A DNA stretch of 64,000 nt from Methanorbis furvi (GTDB lineage Archaea; Halobacteriota; Methanomicrobia; Methanomicrobiales; Methanocorpusculaceae). A model generated the notes under the pieces. The model did no database searches and was not told the DNA's origin. It saw only the letters and a program-made list of their open reading frames with translations. The DNA is taken from positions 62,001 to 126,000 of the forward strand of contig NZ_JAWDKA010000005.1 of the NCBI RefSeq assembly GCF_032714615.1, in the 5' to 3' direction. Below, one piece after another: positions 43,312 through 51,718 of this stretch (position 1 is its first letter; every line of letters begins with the position of its first letter). Position numbers and translations under genes: made by a program.

Positions 43312-44430
43312 ATGGAGGAGAGAGGATGCAGCAGGGAGGAGGTCATCTCCTTCCTTTCCGGTGTTCGGGCTGAGGATGTGCATCATGATCATATCCTCAG
43401 TTCGATGTGTACGATTCCGCATCCGATTGCGATCGCGGTGCAGGAGATGTTTAGTGCGACGAATCTGGGAGACCCCGGTCTCTTCCCGGGGACGATGAAG
43501 GTCGAGGATCTGCTGATCAGATCCTTAGGCGATCTGATGCATCTGCGTTCCGCAGGGGGTTATGCGACGGCTGGAGGGACTGAGTCGAATCTTCAGGCGA
43601 TTCGTATTGCAAAAAAGCAGAGGGAGGATGTGAAGCGTCCGAATATTGTGGTTCCTGCGTCTGCGCATTTTTCGTTTGATAAGACGTGCGATATGCTGGG
43701 TCTTGAGATGCGGGTTGTGCCGTACGGGAGAAACTATATGGTGGACACCGAAAGAATGGCGGAGATGGTGGATGCGAATACGATTGCGGTGGCAGCGGTT
43801 GCCGGGACGACCGAGTATGGTATGGTGGATGATGTGCCAACGATTGCAAAGATTGCAAAAGAGCATGACTGTTTCTGCCATGTGGACGCGGCATTCGGTG
43901 GTCTGGTGATTCCGTTCCTTGAGCGTCCGGTTCCGTTTGATTTTGCGGTTGAGGGGGTTGATTCGATTTCTCTTGATCCGCATAAGATGGGGCTTTCGAC
44001 GATTCCGTGCGGGTGTCTTTTGTTGAGGGAGCAGGAGATGCTTGGGTGTCTGAATGTTGATACGCCGTATCTGACGGTGAAGAAGCAGTGTACGCTTGCG
44101 GGAACGCGGCCGGGAGCTGATGTTGCGGGTGCGTATGCGGTGATTCGTCATCTGGGACGTGAAGGGTTCCGGTCAATGGTTGCCGGATGTATGGAGAATA
44201 CGCGGCGACTGGTTGCCGGGATGGAGGCCTGCGGATTTTCCCGGGTGGTGGATCCGGTTATGAATGTGGCGGCGTTTTCTGCGGGGGATGTTCCGGCAGG
44301 ATGGAAGGTTTCCCATACGCGGGATAATCATCTGCGGTTTGTGCTGATGCCGCATGTAACAAGGGATGTGGTGGAGCGTTTCCTTGCTGATGTGGCTGAT
44401 GGGCAGGATGAGATTCTGAAACGCGAATAA
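43312..44430 (+). CDS. mfnA: L-tyrosine/L-aspartate decarboxylase MfnA
   Basis: 372 aa PLP-dependent decarboxylase of group II. In methanogens it makes tyramine for methanofuran and can give beta-alanine for CoA. The PLP lysine is in 'SLDPHKMGLSTIPCG', the pyridine Asp is in 'CHVDAAFGG' and 'GGYATAGGTESNLQAI' is the cofactor phosphate region. The final residues 'ILKRE' and the stop come from repeat C3, which starts at 44418. Only about four residues are affected. Short gap to ppsA suggests co-transcription. Confidence 0.95.
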   Translation: MEERGCSREEVISFLSGVRAEDVHHDHILSSMCTIPHPIAIAVQEMFSATNLGDPGLFPGTMKVEDLLIRSLGDLMHLRSAGGYATAGGTESNLQAIRIAKKQREDVKRPNIVVPASAHFSFDKTCDMLGLEMRVVPYGRNYMVDTERMAEMVDANTIAVAAVAGTTEYGMVDDVPTIAKIAKEHDCFCHVDAAFGGLVIPFLERPVPFDFAVEGVDSISLDPHKMGLSTIPCGCLLLREQEMLGCLNVDTPYLTVKKQCTLAGTRPGADVAGAYAVIRHLGREGFRSMVAGCMENTRRLVAGMEACGFSRVVDPVMNVAAFSAGDVPAGWKVSHTRDNHLRFVLMPHVTRDVVERFLADVADGQDEILKRE

Positions 44431-44608
44431 CGCGAATAACGCGAATAACGCGAATAAAAAAATCGCCAATGGCGATTTTTAAGAAAATATTAAGCTACCT
44501 TTTTTTCAGACAAATTCGCCCGAAAAATCACAAATAATTTTTTTATTCGCGCTATTCCGCGAAGCGGTGAGCAGGCCACAGGCATGCGATTCGCGCTATT
44601 CGCGTTTC
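44418..44608. repeat. Family C inverted repeat, copy C3
   Basis: Begins GAAACGCGAA with three further CGCGAATAA units and ends TTCGCGTTTC. Inside are the hairpin AAATCGCCAATGGCGATTTT (44461-44480), which with its T-run can terminate transcription of mfnA, and GCATGCGATTCGCGC near the right end. The segment GCGAAGCGGTGAGCAGGCC matches C2 in reverse. Confidence 0.85.
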
Positions 44609-44675
44609 AAATACACATCCATCATCACATTTCCCAGAAAAAAGTAACGAGAAATTATTTCGTGGTATCAGAAAA

Positions 44676-45386
44676 TTACCGATAATCTTCAGGCATCGCC
44701 TGCTCCAAACAAAGCTCCTCCCCATTCCAGACGTAAACCGAGGCAGCCTCCTCCCCACGCAAAAACTCCCGCATCCGCAGATCATGATCGCGGCGAACAA
44801 ATCTGATGCCCTTCTCAGAAAACTTCGCCAGCACTGCCTCATGAAACTCGATCTCCTGCAAAAGATATGCGGTCTCATATGCGATGACCTCTGCTGCCGC
44901 AGCGTCTGCCGCGGTTGCTGAGATCTCCACATCATACTCGCCATGCTCGTCAAGCCCGCTGATCTGCCGCCAGTCGATGCGTCCGCGTGCGTCCGGTTCG
45001 CGGTGCAGCATATACGGGTAAATCCGGCAGATGGAAAACCTGCGATCATAGATCGTGCAGCGTTTCTCTTCAGAGAGGAACACACAAGAGCCGTCAGGCT
45101 TTGTCCTCAGCGCGTAACCTGAGACATAGAAGTTTCCTTCATTGTCTGAGTAGGAAAAATCCGGCGCCGGCATCAGCGCTTCGGGTGCGAACGCAGCCGC
45201 GTTTCTCGCATCGGATGAGAGCAGAAACACATGGCCGTTAAAGTCGCGGGTGCAGCATTTGCCGCAGCAGGTACAGGAAAATCCGATGTCCTGAATGATC
45301 TCTGCAAGCTTCTCCTTCGGATAGGCATTGAGGAGAGAGAGCTCGCTCTGCAATGCGGCAAGTTCAGCTTCGGGACGAATCGGCAT
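44676..45386 (-). CDS. YkgJ-family CxxCxxCC metal-binding protein
   Basis: 236 aa. The N-terminal cluster 'SCTCCGKCCTRD' and 'CVFLSEEKRCTIYDRRFSICRIYPYMLH' are the Cys-rich motifs of YkgJ (UPF0153) proteins, which are thought to bind zinc or an iron-sulfur cluster. The C-terminal half is helical without known motifs. A second, shorter member is at 60376-60924. No function is established. Confidence 0.88.
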   Translation of the reverse strand: MPIRPEAELAALQSELSLLNAYPKEKLAEIIQDIGFSCTCCGKCCTRDFNGHVFLLSSDARNAAAFAPEALMPAPDFSYSDNEGNFYVSGYALRTKPDGSCVFLSEEKRCTIYDRRFSICRIYPYMLHREPDARGRIDWRQISGLDEHGEYDVEISATAADAAAAEVIAYETAYLLQEIEFHEAVLAKFSEKGIRFVRRDHDLRMREFLRGEEAASVYVWNGEELCLEQAMPEDYR

Positions 45387-45510
45387 AACTGATCACTACT
45401 TGGACGTAGCGGAATATAGAATAGATTCTTTGTCCCTGACCTCTTCAGATTTTCTCAAACCTGATCACTAACACCAGCATTTTTTGAAACACGAACGCCA
45501 ACAACATAGT

Positions 45511-46017
45511 ATGGACTCAGTCACCTATCAGCCGATCGGCATCATCCATTCCTCGCACACGAGCCTGCAAGGCATGCCGATTCAGCCGCCTGCCGCAAAA
45601 ACCTGCACCGGCATCCTTGAGCTGCGGCCTGATCTGGAGGAGGGACTGCTTGGCATCGAAGGATTTTCCCGTATCATTCTGATATATAGTCTGCACAAAA
45701 GCGAAGGGTTTGCCCTTACCGCAACGCCGTTTCTTGATACCGAGTCGCACGGCGTGTTTGCAACCCGGGTTCCCCGCAGGCCGAACCAGATAGGATTCTC
45801 GGTGGTCAGACTGATTGAGCGGAAGGGGAGAAATCTTGCGATCGGGGATGTGGATATTCTTGACGGAACGCCGGTGCTCGACATCAAGCCATATGTTTCC
45901 CAGTTTGATGCGTATCCGAACGAACGATGCGGATGGTTTGAAGGAAAACTCGGAGAAATCGAGTCGGCCAGGTCTGATGACCGGTTTATGCGGCCTTTGT
46001 CAGAGACCAAACTTTGA
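45511..46017 (+). CDS. trmO: tRNA (N6-threonylcarbamoyladenosine(37)-N6)-methyltransferase TrmO/TsaA
   Basis: 168 aa from the ATG at 45511. It uses SAM to methylate t6A37 in some tRNAs. The beta-barrel sequence 'YQPIGIIHSSHTSLQGMPIQP', 'GFSRIILIYSLHKSEGF', 'GVFATRVPRRPNQIGFSVVRLI' and 'VLDIKPYVSQFD' defines the family. Upstream in-frame sequence to 45484 shows GAAACACGAACG, a word also seen at 37345, so it may be repeat DNA. Confidence 0.93.
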   Translation: MDSVTYQPIGIIHSSHTSLQGMPIQPPAAKTCTGILELRPDLEEGLLGIEGFSRIILIYSLHKSEGFALTATPFLDTESHGVFATRVPRRPNQIGFSVVRLIERKGRNLAIGDVDILDGTPVLDIKPYVSQFDAYPNERCGWFEGKLGEIESARSDDRFMRPLSETKL

Positions 46018-46030
46018 AAAGTTAATGAAA

Positions 46031-46050
46031 ATGCATTGTCACATATGCAT
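46031..46050. promoter_or_regulatory. ATGCAT inverted repeat upstream of the molbindin gene
   Basis: ATGCAT at 46031 and at 46045 with an 8-base spacer, about 40 bases before the ATG. Possible operator, but the word is self-complementary and short, so chance is likely enough. Confidence 0.25.
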
Positions 46051-46091
46051 GAGTTTATGATGTGGCAGTGCATAGATATCAAGTGATTATC

Positions 46092-46301
46092 ATGAAAATT
46101 AGTGCAAGGAACCAGATCAAGGGAAAAATTGTCAAGATTACAGAAGGCGCAGTAAACGCTGAAGTCGTGATTGAGATAACAGGCGGCCAGCAGATCACGT
46201 CGATCATCACCAAGACCGCAGTGAAGAGTCTCGGCCTCGCTGTCGGCAAAGAAGCCTACGCGATTGTCAAGGCAAGCGAAGTCATGGTCGGTATTGAATA
46301 A
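46092..46301 (+). CDS. Molybdate/tungstate-binding TOBE-domain protein (molbindin, Mop)
   Basis: 69 aa from the ATG at 46092. A single TOBE domain: 'MKISARNQIKGKIVKITEGAVNAEVVIEI' and 'ITSIITKTAVKSLGLAVGKEAYAIVKASEVMVGI'. Such proteins store or buffer molybdate or tungstate as ring-shaped hexamers. Formate dehydrogenase and aldehyde oxidoreductase in this window need these oxyanions. Confidence 0.93.
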   Translation: MKISARNQIKGKIVKITEGAVNAEVVIEITGGQQITSIITKTAVKSLGLAVGKEAYAIVKASEVMVGIE

Positions 46302-46304
46302 AAA

Positions 46305-46321
46305 TATTTTTTTCTTTTTTT
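46305..46321 (+). terminator. T-tract terminator after the molbindin gene
   Basis: ATTTTTTTCTTTTTTTG right after the stop is a double T-tract suitable for archaeal termination. Confidence 0.55.
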
Positions 46322-46528
46322 GTATAAGTCGCACGTAGCATCACGTTGAAAATAATTTTTCTGAGATCGTGCGTGACCTCACAAAATCGTATTGTAGAAC
46401 TCCTCGTATGATCTTCTACAGAATTTGGCCCGCTGCATTTTCAAAAAATTCACACAAAATACGAATCTTATCCGGCGATGAATCTGATAACAGAGGCAAT
46501 TTATACTCTTAAGAGGAATGAATAGATA

Positions 46529-47704
46529 ATGTTTGAAGGGCTGAAGAAAAAACTCAGCGGGATTACCCAGAAACTGGGCAGCAGCGTAGAGGCCGCCTCG
46601 GTGACAACCGAAGTTGAGGCCGAACTGCCTGCACTTGAAGCTCCTGCTCTATCCAGTACTCCTGTGAGTCCCCCCAAGCCGGAGGAGGCTCGCACTGTTG
46701 ATACCATACCAACTCCGGCATCACCGCCATCATCACCATCACCAAAATCTGTTCCAGCTCCCGAACCATCCTCAACACCGGCAGTGCCGGCTCACGAGGA
46801 TGAATCCAAGAAGCCCGGATTTTTCGGCAAACTGAAGACGCTTGTCGTTGAACGTGAGTTCGTCCTCTCGGAAAAAGACATTGACGAAACACTGTTTGAA
46901 CTGCAGATGATCCTTCTTGAGTCAGACGTTGCCTTTCCGGTCGCCGAAGCAATCACCGATCACATGAAAAAGGAACTGGTTGGAACGCACCGCAAAATTC
47001 GCGAGTCTCCTGAAGAAGTGGTGACGAACGCTCTCAAGCATGCGATCGAGGACGTCCTTGGCGAAGGATTTGATCTGGTCGCATACATCAAGGCGCACGA
47101 CAAGCCGGTGAAGATTCTTTTCACCGGAGTAAACGGTACCGGCAAGACCACATCGGTCGCAAAGATCGCCTACTATCTCAAAAGTCAGGGACTCTCTGTG
47201 GTTATCGGGGCAGGCGACACATTCCGTGCAGGCGCAATAGAACAGATTCGTGTACACTGCGACCGCCTTGGCATCAAACTGATCTCTCATCAGGAAGGAG
47301 CTGACCCTTCAGCAGTTCTCTATGACACGGTTGAGTACGCCAAAGCCCACAATATTGATGTAGTGCTTGCCGACTCTGCCGGTCGTTTCCACAACCGCGT
47401 GAATCTGATGAATCAGCTCGAGAAGATCAAACGCGTGATGAAGCCTGACCTCGTCTTCTATGTTGACGAGGCTGTTGCAGGAAATGATGCGGTGGTTCGT
47501 GCCGAAGAGTTTGAGAAAACCGTTTCCACGAACGGTGTGATCCTCACCAAAGTTGACATGGATCCCAAAGGCGGTGCCGCAATATCAATCGCATACACAA
47601 TCGGCAAACCGCTCGTGTTCCTTGGCGTCGGTCAGGAGTACTCGGACATGAAACCGTTCACTCCTTCTTTGATTATCGATGAAATTTTCGGAGATGAAAA
47701 TTAA
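46529..47704 (+). CDS. ftsY: Signal recognition particle receptor FtsY
   Basis: 391 aa SRP GTPase that docks SRP-ribosome complexes at the membrane. The N-terminal about 95 residues are Pro/Ser/Glu-rich ('[20 protein letters not shown]'), as in archaeal FtsY. The NG domain follows: P-loop '[18 protein letters not shown]', '[11 protein letters not shown]', '[17 protein letters not shown]' and '[15 protein letters not shown]'. 'DSAGR' replaces the usual 'DTAGR'. It shares its last base with the srp54 start. Confidence 0.96.
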   Translation: MFEGLKKKLSGITQKLGSSVEAASVTTEVEAELPALEAPALSSTPVSPPKPEEARTVDTIPTPASPPSSPSPKSVPAPEPSSTPAVPAHEDESKKPGFFGKLKTLVVEREFVLSEKDIDETLFELQMILLESDVAFPVAEAITDHMKKELVGTHRKIRESPEEVVTNALKHAIEDVLGEGFDLVAYIKAHDKPVKILFTGVNGTGKTTSVAKIAYYLKSQGLSVVIGAGDTFRAGAIEQIRVHCDRLGIKLISHQEGADPSAVLYDTVEYAKAHNIDVVLADSAGRFHNRVNLMNQLEKIKRVMKPDLVFYVDEAVAGNDAVVRAEEFEKTVSTNGVILTKVDMDPKGGAAISIAYTIGKPLVFLGVGQEYSDMKPFTPSLIIDEIFGDEN

Positions 47705-49050
47705 TGGGACTTGACAATCTTTCCAACTCCTTAAAGGATGCAATGAAAAAACTTGCCGGAAAAACGGTCATCGACCGTGCGGCAGTGGATGAACTGGTTC
47801 GCGATCTGCAGCGTGCCCTGCTTTCCGCGGACGTGAACGTGAAGCTGGTCATGCAGCTGTCCCAGTCGATCAAGACGCGGGCACTGGACGAGGATCTGCC
47901 AAAAGGCATGAACGTCCGCGAGCATGTTCTGCGGATTGTGTACCAGGAGCTGGTCAACCTTGTCGGCAAGGAGGCCGAGCTGTCTCTTCGTCCGCAGAAA
48001 ATTCTGATGGCAGGTCTCCAAGGATCTGGTAAGACGACGACGACCGGAAAACTCTGCCGATACTTCCAGCGCAAAGGTCTGAAGGTCGGAGCAATCGGAG
48101 CTGACAATTTCCGGCCCGGTGCGTACGCTCAGCTTGAGACGCTGTGTAAAAAGATCAATGTGCCCTGTTACGGTGATCCAAATGAGAAGGATGCGGTCAA
48201 GATCACCCGTGATGGTCTTGCGGCGCTGAAGGATGTCGAGGTTGTCATCGTTGATACTGCGGGCCGTCACGCTCTTGAGGATGATCTGATTGAAGAGATC
48301 ATGCAGATCAACGAGCTCCTGAAACCAGATCATCGCTGGCTGGTTATCGATGCGGCTCTTGGTCAGGCAGCACGTGATCAGGCAAAAAGGTTCCATGAAG
48401 CGGTTGGTATTGACGGCGTGATTGTTACCAAGATGGATGGTACGGCAAAAGGCGGAGGCGCAATGTCTGCGGTCTCAGAGACGGGCTCCGGCATTGTGTT
48501 TATCGGTAATGGTGAAACGATTGAGGATCTGGAAAGGTTTGATGCGAATGGTTTCATCTCCCGTCTGCTTGGCATGGGCGATCTGAAGGCGCTTGTCGAA
48601 AAAGCTGAAGAAGCGATCAAGCCTGAGGATGTGGATGTCAATGCGATGCTTCGCGGCAAGTTCACGCTGAATGATATGTACAAGCAGCTTGAAGCTGTGC
48701 AGAAGATGGGTCCGTTAAAGCAGGTTTTATCCATGCTGCCGCTCGGCGGAATGAATGTTCCTTCCGAAGCACTTGACGGGACTGCGGATCGGATGAAAAA
48801 GTTCCGCATCATCATGGACTCGATGACCCCTGAGGAGCTGGATGATCCTTCTCTCATCAACACTTCTCGCATGACGCGTGTTGCAAAAGGTGCGGGAGCA
48901 ACCATCGACGAAGTCCGCGAATTGATCAAATACTATAAGATGATGCAAAAAACTCTGAAGGGATTCCGCGGCAACCGGATGGCAATGAATAAGATGATGA
49001 AGCAGATGAGCAAGGGCGGCGGAGACTTCGGCGGTATGGGGCCGATGTGA
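47704..49050 (+). CDS. srp54: Signal recognition particle 54 kDa protein
   Basis: 448 aa. GTPase and signal-sequence receptor of SRP. N and G domains: '[18 protein letters not shown]', '[14 protein letters not shown]', '[16 protein letters not shown]' and '[15 protein letters not shown]'. The Met-rich M domain ends '[20 protein letters not shown]'. Start and ftsY stop overlap by one base (TAATG), so they are translated together. Confidence 0.97.
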   Translation: MGLDNLSNSLKDAMKKLAGKTVIDRAAVDELVRDLQRALLSADVNVKLVMQLSQSIKTRALDEDLPKGMNVREHVLRIVYQELVNLVGKEAELSLRPQKILMAGLQGSGKTTTTGKLCRYFQRKGLKVGAIGADNFRPGAYAQLETLCKKINVPCYGDPNEKDAVKITRDGLAALKDVEVVIVDTAGRHALEDDLIEEIMQINELLKPDHRWLVIDAALGQAARDQAKRFHEAVGIDGVIVTKMDGTAKGGGAMSAVSETGSGIVFIGNGETIEDLERFDANGFISRLLGMGDLKALVEKAEEAIKPEDVDVNAMLRGKFTLNDMYKQLEAVQKMGPLKQVLSMLPLGGMNVPSEALDGTADRMKKFRIIMDSMTPEELDDPSLINTSRMTRVAKGAGATIDEVRELIKYYKMMQKTLKGFRGNRMAMNKMMKQMSKGGGDFGGMGPM

Positions 49051-49054
49051 TTTT

Positions 49055-49507
49055 TCAGAGATCAGAGTTACTGATTTTTTTCTTTTTCCCTTCCACTTTT
49101 TGATATTTTGGTTTTGCTTCACCAACTGTTCCGATCATTGAGTCACGAGCTGAGCGGATGTAATGAGGATCCTCCACCTGTTCGAGCTGTTTGGTAAGGA
49201 GAGATATCCGTTCATCTTTTTCAGCGTTGAGTTTTTCAAAAACTTCAGCCTGTTTGTCCCGCGAGTTTCGCAGATCATTGATTATCTCCTGCTGCATGTT
49301 GATAGTTATCCGTGCCTGTTCAAGCTCTTTTTGGATTTTTACACCGTCTCCATCAACCTGCATCCAGTAGTCCAGGGCATCACGAATAAATTCTATCTTC
49401 TTTCCACCGCGGACTTTCATGTATTCATTGAACTGGGCGATATAGTTGGAGCCAAGACGGATATTGATTTGATCCGGCGGATCTTTTTTCCGGGTTGTGC
49501 TCTCCAT
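49055..49507 (-). CDS. Ribbon-helix-helix/coiled-coil protein
   Basis: 150 aa from the ATG at 49507 ('MESTTRKKDPPDQINIRLG'). The N-terminal about 50 residues, 'INIRLGSNYIAQFNEYMKVRGGKKIEFIRDALDYWM', look like a ribbon-helix-helix DNA-binding domain. Residues about 60-120 are a heptad-rich coiled coil ('LEQARITINMQQEIINDLRN' and following). The basic C-terminus ends 'EGKKKKISNSDL'. Possibly a DNA-binding regulator. It converges on srp54 with a 4-base gap. Confidence 0.7.
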   Translation of the reverse strand: MESTTRKKDPPDQINIRLGSNYIAQFNEYMKVRGGKKIEFIRDALDYWMQVDGDGVKIQKELEQARITINMQQEIINDLRNSRDKQAEVFEKLNAEKDERISLLTKQLEQVEDPHYIRSARDSMIGTVGEAKPKYQKVEGKKKKISNSDL

Positions 49508-49688
49508 TAGAATACAAATATCCTGATGGATAGGTATAAGTATATGGATAGTCAATAAATATTATTTGCATAGTCAAAGAACAATCATCTGTAGTTCTTT
49601 TCTGTTGCAAATTCCTGACAAATGGTTGCCGGTTAGAGAACTATCTAAAATGCGTACGTATTTGGTTTTTCTCTACTGTGACAGAATT

Positions 49689-49803
49689 AAGTCTGCCCAG
49701 GAGAAGATGTTACTATTTCCTTTGCCGGGATGTGACGGGGAGTCACACTGTAATTCCGGAGATCGAATCATCTGATCCGCTACCACATTACTAGGACAGA
49801 CTT
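49689..49803. ncRNA. Candidate structured RNA (strand uncertain)
   Basis: A 115-base stretch in a gene-free spacer. The ends pair: AAGTCTGCCC (49689) with GGACAGACTT (49794), nine of ten positions. Inside, CCGG (49725) can pair with CCGG (49755), enclosing a hairpin TGTGAC-GGGGA-GTCACA (49731-49747), and GATC pairs flank 49761-49777. This nested fold and closing helix are typical of a structured RNA. No family is recognised and neither strand is favoured. The adjacent 49508-49688 is AT-rich with nothing else seen. Confidence 0.35.
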
Positions 49804-49810
49804 GCTGAGA

Positions 49811-50134
49811 TCACAGCGATCTTTTTCGTTTTGATTCCGGCAGCTTTTCAGATGTTTTTCTGATGAGATTTGTTATGAGTTCTGTGTCTTCGAATTCTGT
49901 GATCAGAAAAGATTCGTTTTTGGATCCTTCATAGGGATATGCTGTTTTTGCGTTCGGCATCAGTTGTTTTCCTGCTTCGGTGATCTTTACGAACAGCATG
50001 TTATCACAGATGCAGGCACAGTATTTTTCATTGCAGTAGATGCCATACTCGCCGAACATTTTCCGATATCGTATACTGCCTGCATCACTGATTTGGTCGC
50101 AGACAAAACGGACGAACTCTTCGGTTGAAGCCAT
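49811..50134 (-). CDS. TfoX N-terminal domain protein
   Basis: 107 aa from the ATG at 50134. It matches the TfoX/Sxy N-terminal fold: 'FVRFVCDQISDAGSIRYRKMFGEYGIYCNEKYCACICDNMLFVKI' then 'PYEGSKNESFLITEFED'. Single-domain versions are widespread and functionally unclear. The name does not imply natural competence here. Confidence 0.88.
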   Translation of the reverse strand: MASTEEFVRFVCDQISDAGSIRYRKMFGEYGIYCNEKYCACICDNMLFVKITEAGKQLMPNAKTAYPYEGSKNESFLITEFEDTELITNLIRKTSEKLPESKRKRSL

Positions 50135-50226
50135 GCTCAGATATTGACGAGTCTCCTTATAATATGACAGGCGTGCGGTGTGAAAGTGCCGTGACCTTTC
50201 GTCACTCATAGTGGCTACTGAAAAAT

Positions 50227-50448
50227 TCAAAAAAGATGCCAAAGCAGTGCTGTTCCCCAACAGATGCCAAGGACGATGAGGGTGAGAATCAGGAACTCTT
50301 TCCATGTGGTTTTCTTGGGAACATGCTCCTGATGAATGAAGTCTGAAATTTTCTGACCGGTTGATTTTGTTTCCAAGTCCTCTTCCTGACTCGTCTGATT
50401 GTTTGAAACAAACGACTCCCGCGGAACCGGCATCCATGTCATACTCAT
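50227..50448 (-). CDS. Possible small membrane-anchored protein downstream of ogg
   Basis: 73 aa if started at 50448. Polar N-terminal 45 residues followed by one C-terminal membrane segment ('FLILTLIVLGICWGTALLWHLF'), a tail-anchored layout. There is no clear ribosome-binding site, and the frame continues upstream inside ogg. It follows ogg in the same orientation by 31 bases. No family recognised. Confidence 0.45.
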   Translation of the reverse strand: MSMTWMPVPRESFVSNNQTSQEEDLETKSTGQKISDFIHQEHVPKKTTWKEFLILTLIVLGICWGTALLWHLF

Positions 50449-50479
50449 CTGTTTTGTTTTAACGGTTACATTTCTCTTT

Positions 50480-51331
50480 TCATTCGCCTTTTCTGCTGAT
50501 GATTTCCCTCGACGCAAACAGATACTCCTGGGCATATCCGGCATAAGGGCCGAAGTGATCTCTTGCATAGTCACCTGCTTTGGTGTAGTCCAGTTTTTTT
50601 TCTCCGCCCACATATTTTGTGCGGAGAATTCTCTCAATCCACACGTCGACTGGAACCGCCTCAAACTTTTCAAAAGCAAACAACAGTACGCAGTCCGCAA
50701 CCTTTGGGCCGACACCGTTCAGCTCACGAAGTTTTTTCTGTGCATCCCTGTAAGGAAGGGACTGAATTTTTTCTGACCAGTTGGAATCCGTGACCGCCAT
50801 TGCTGCTGCATCGCAGATGTATGCATCACGATAGCCGACTTTGCAGGAACGAATTTCACAGACATCAGCCTCGGCAATTTTTTCTGGAGACGGAAACGAA
50901 TAATATTTTTTTCCGTCACAAAAAATTTCGTCGCCATATTTTTCTGCAAGATTTTCTATCCGCATCTGAATGCCGGGAATGTTTGCACAGCTCGAACAGA
51001 TGTACGAGATCAAACACTCCCAGGGGTCCTGCCGCAAAATCCGAAGGCCCTGACATCTCTCGATCGCATCATGAATTAAGGGATCACAGTCGATGCTCGC
51101 AAGAATTGCATCGAGATCATGATCCAGAGAAAAATATTGGATCAGATCTTTTTCCTCCATCCCGTCAAAAAAGATCACATCCCCTTTCTGCCAAACTTTC
51201 CATACCTCGGCATCCCCGTACGGGGACGGCGCACACCAGATGCCGTGCCAGTTTCTCCAGCGAAACGCCTGACCGCAGGAGACCGTTAAATCAAGATTGA
51301 ATTTGATGTCGTCGAGGGGAAACGTCTGCAT
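50480..51331 (-). CDS. ogg: 8-oxoguanine DNA glycosylase (Ogg1 type)
   Basis: 283 aa base-excision repair enzyme with AP lyase activity. N-terminal domain 'FNLDLTVSCGQAFRWRN' is typical of the Ogg1 group, and the helix-hairpin-helix GPD site is 'LNGVGPKVADCVLLFAFEKFEAVPVDVWIERIL', with catalytic Lys and Asp. 'DPWECLISYICSSCANIPGIQ' precedes it. Length and full domain order agree with Ogg1 rather than AGOG. Confidence 0.94.
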   Translation of the reverse strand: MQTFPLDDIKFNLDLTVSCGQAFRWRNWHGIWCAPSPYGDAEVWKVWQKGDVIFFDGMEEKDLIQYFSLDHDLDAILASIDCDPLIHDAIERCQGLRILRQDPWECLISYICSSCANIPGIQMRIENLAEKYGDEIFCDGKKYYSFPSPEKIAEADVCEIRSCKVGYRDAYICDAAAMAVTDSNWSEKIQSLPYRDAQKKLRELNGVGPKVADCVLLFAFEKFEAVPVDVWIERILRTKYVGGEKKLDYTKAGDYARDHFGPYAGYAQEYLFASREIISRKGE

Positions 51332-51343
51332 AAAAAAAGAAAA

Positions 51344-51523
51344 TTATTCCTTTATCATCAGGTAACCGAGCACAATTCCGGCAACGCCGGCGAGTGCAAG
51401 AACAATACCAATGCCGCCGAGAACTACTGCAATAACCTCAGGCAGCCAGTACCACATCAGAATAATTCCCACAATCAAGAGAACGATACCAACAAGCAAA
51501 GTTGCAAGACCTGTTTTATCCAT
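51344..51523 (-). CDS. Two-helix membrane microprotein, 59 aa
   Basis: Minus-strand frame starting 'MDKTGLATLLVGIVLLIVGI' and ending 'IVLGYLMIKE'. Two hydrophobic segments (residues about 5-27 and 32-54) separated by 'WYWLPEV' give a membrane hairpin. The second helix has a glycine zipper-like pattern. It starts 195 bases from the divergent paaK gene and ends 12 bases before ogg. No named family. Confidence 0.65.
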   Translation of the reverse strand: MDKTGLATLLVGIVLLIVGIILMWYWLPEVIAVVLGGIGIVLALAGVAGIVLGYLMIKE

Positions 51524-51610
51524 ACAACCATATTATCCGCAAACCCTAATAATTTTACTTTCATGGGGTTTTGCATCCGAACGCTGAATTGAAAATGAAA
51601 GGCCGTTCTG

Positions 51611-51700
51611 ATGATAACCCTTATCATTGCAGAAAACATACCAAGTAGGATGCTAAGTCCTAGCATGATACACTGTATCAGGGTGTGATGCCGGGACACC
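51611..51700 (+). promoter_or_regulatory. Four consecutive hairpins upstream of paaK
   Basis: Perfect inverted repeats follow one another: ATGATAA/TTATCAT (51611-51627), ATGCTA/TAGCAT (51650-51666), TGATAC/GTATCA (51666-51680), GGTGT/ACACC (51682-51700). GAGG and the ATG come directly after. This is a structured leader or an array of operators controlling the arylacetate-CoA ligase operon. No riboswitch class is recognised. Confidence 0.55.
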
Positions 51701-51718
51701 GAACGAGGATTGCCGTTT

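Noticed and set aside
43517-44176. Pro/Ser/His-rich frames antisense to mfnA
   Set aside because: Compositional shadows of the mfnA gene, no motif.
49508-49810. SRP RNA gene near srp54/ftsY
   Set aside because: The structured stretch is only 115 bases and lacks the conserved SRP helix 8 GGAA/AGCA-type motifs that I would expect in a roughly 300-base archaeal SRP RNA.
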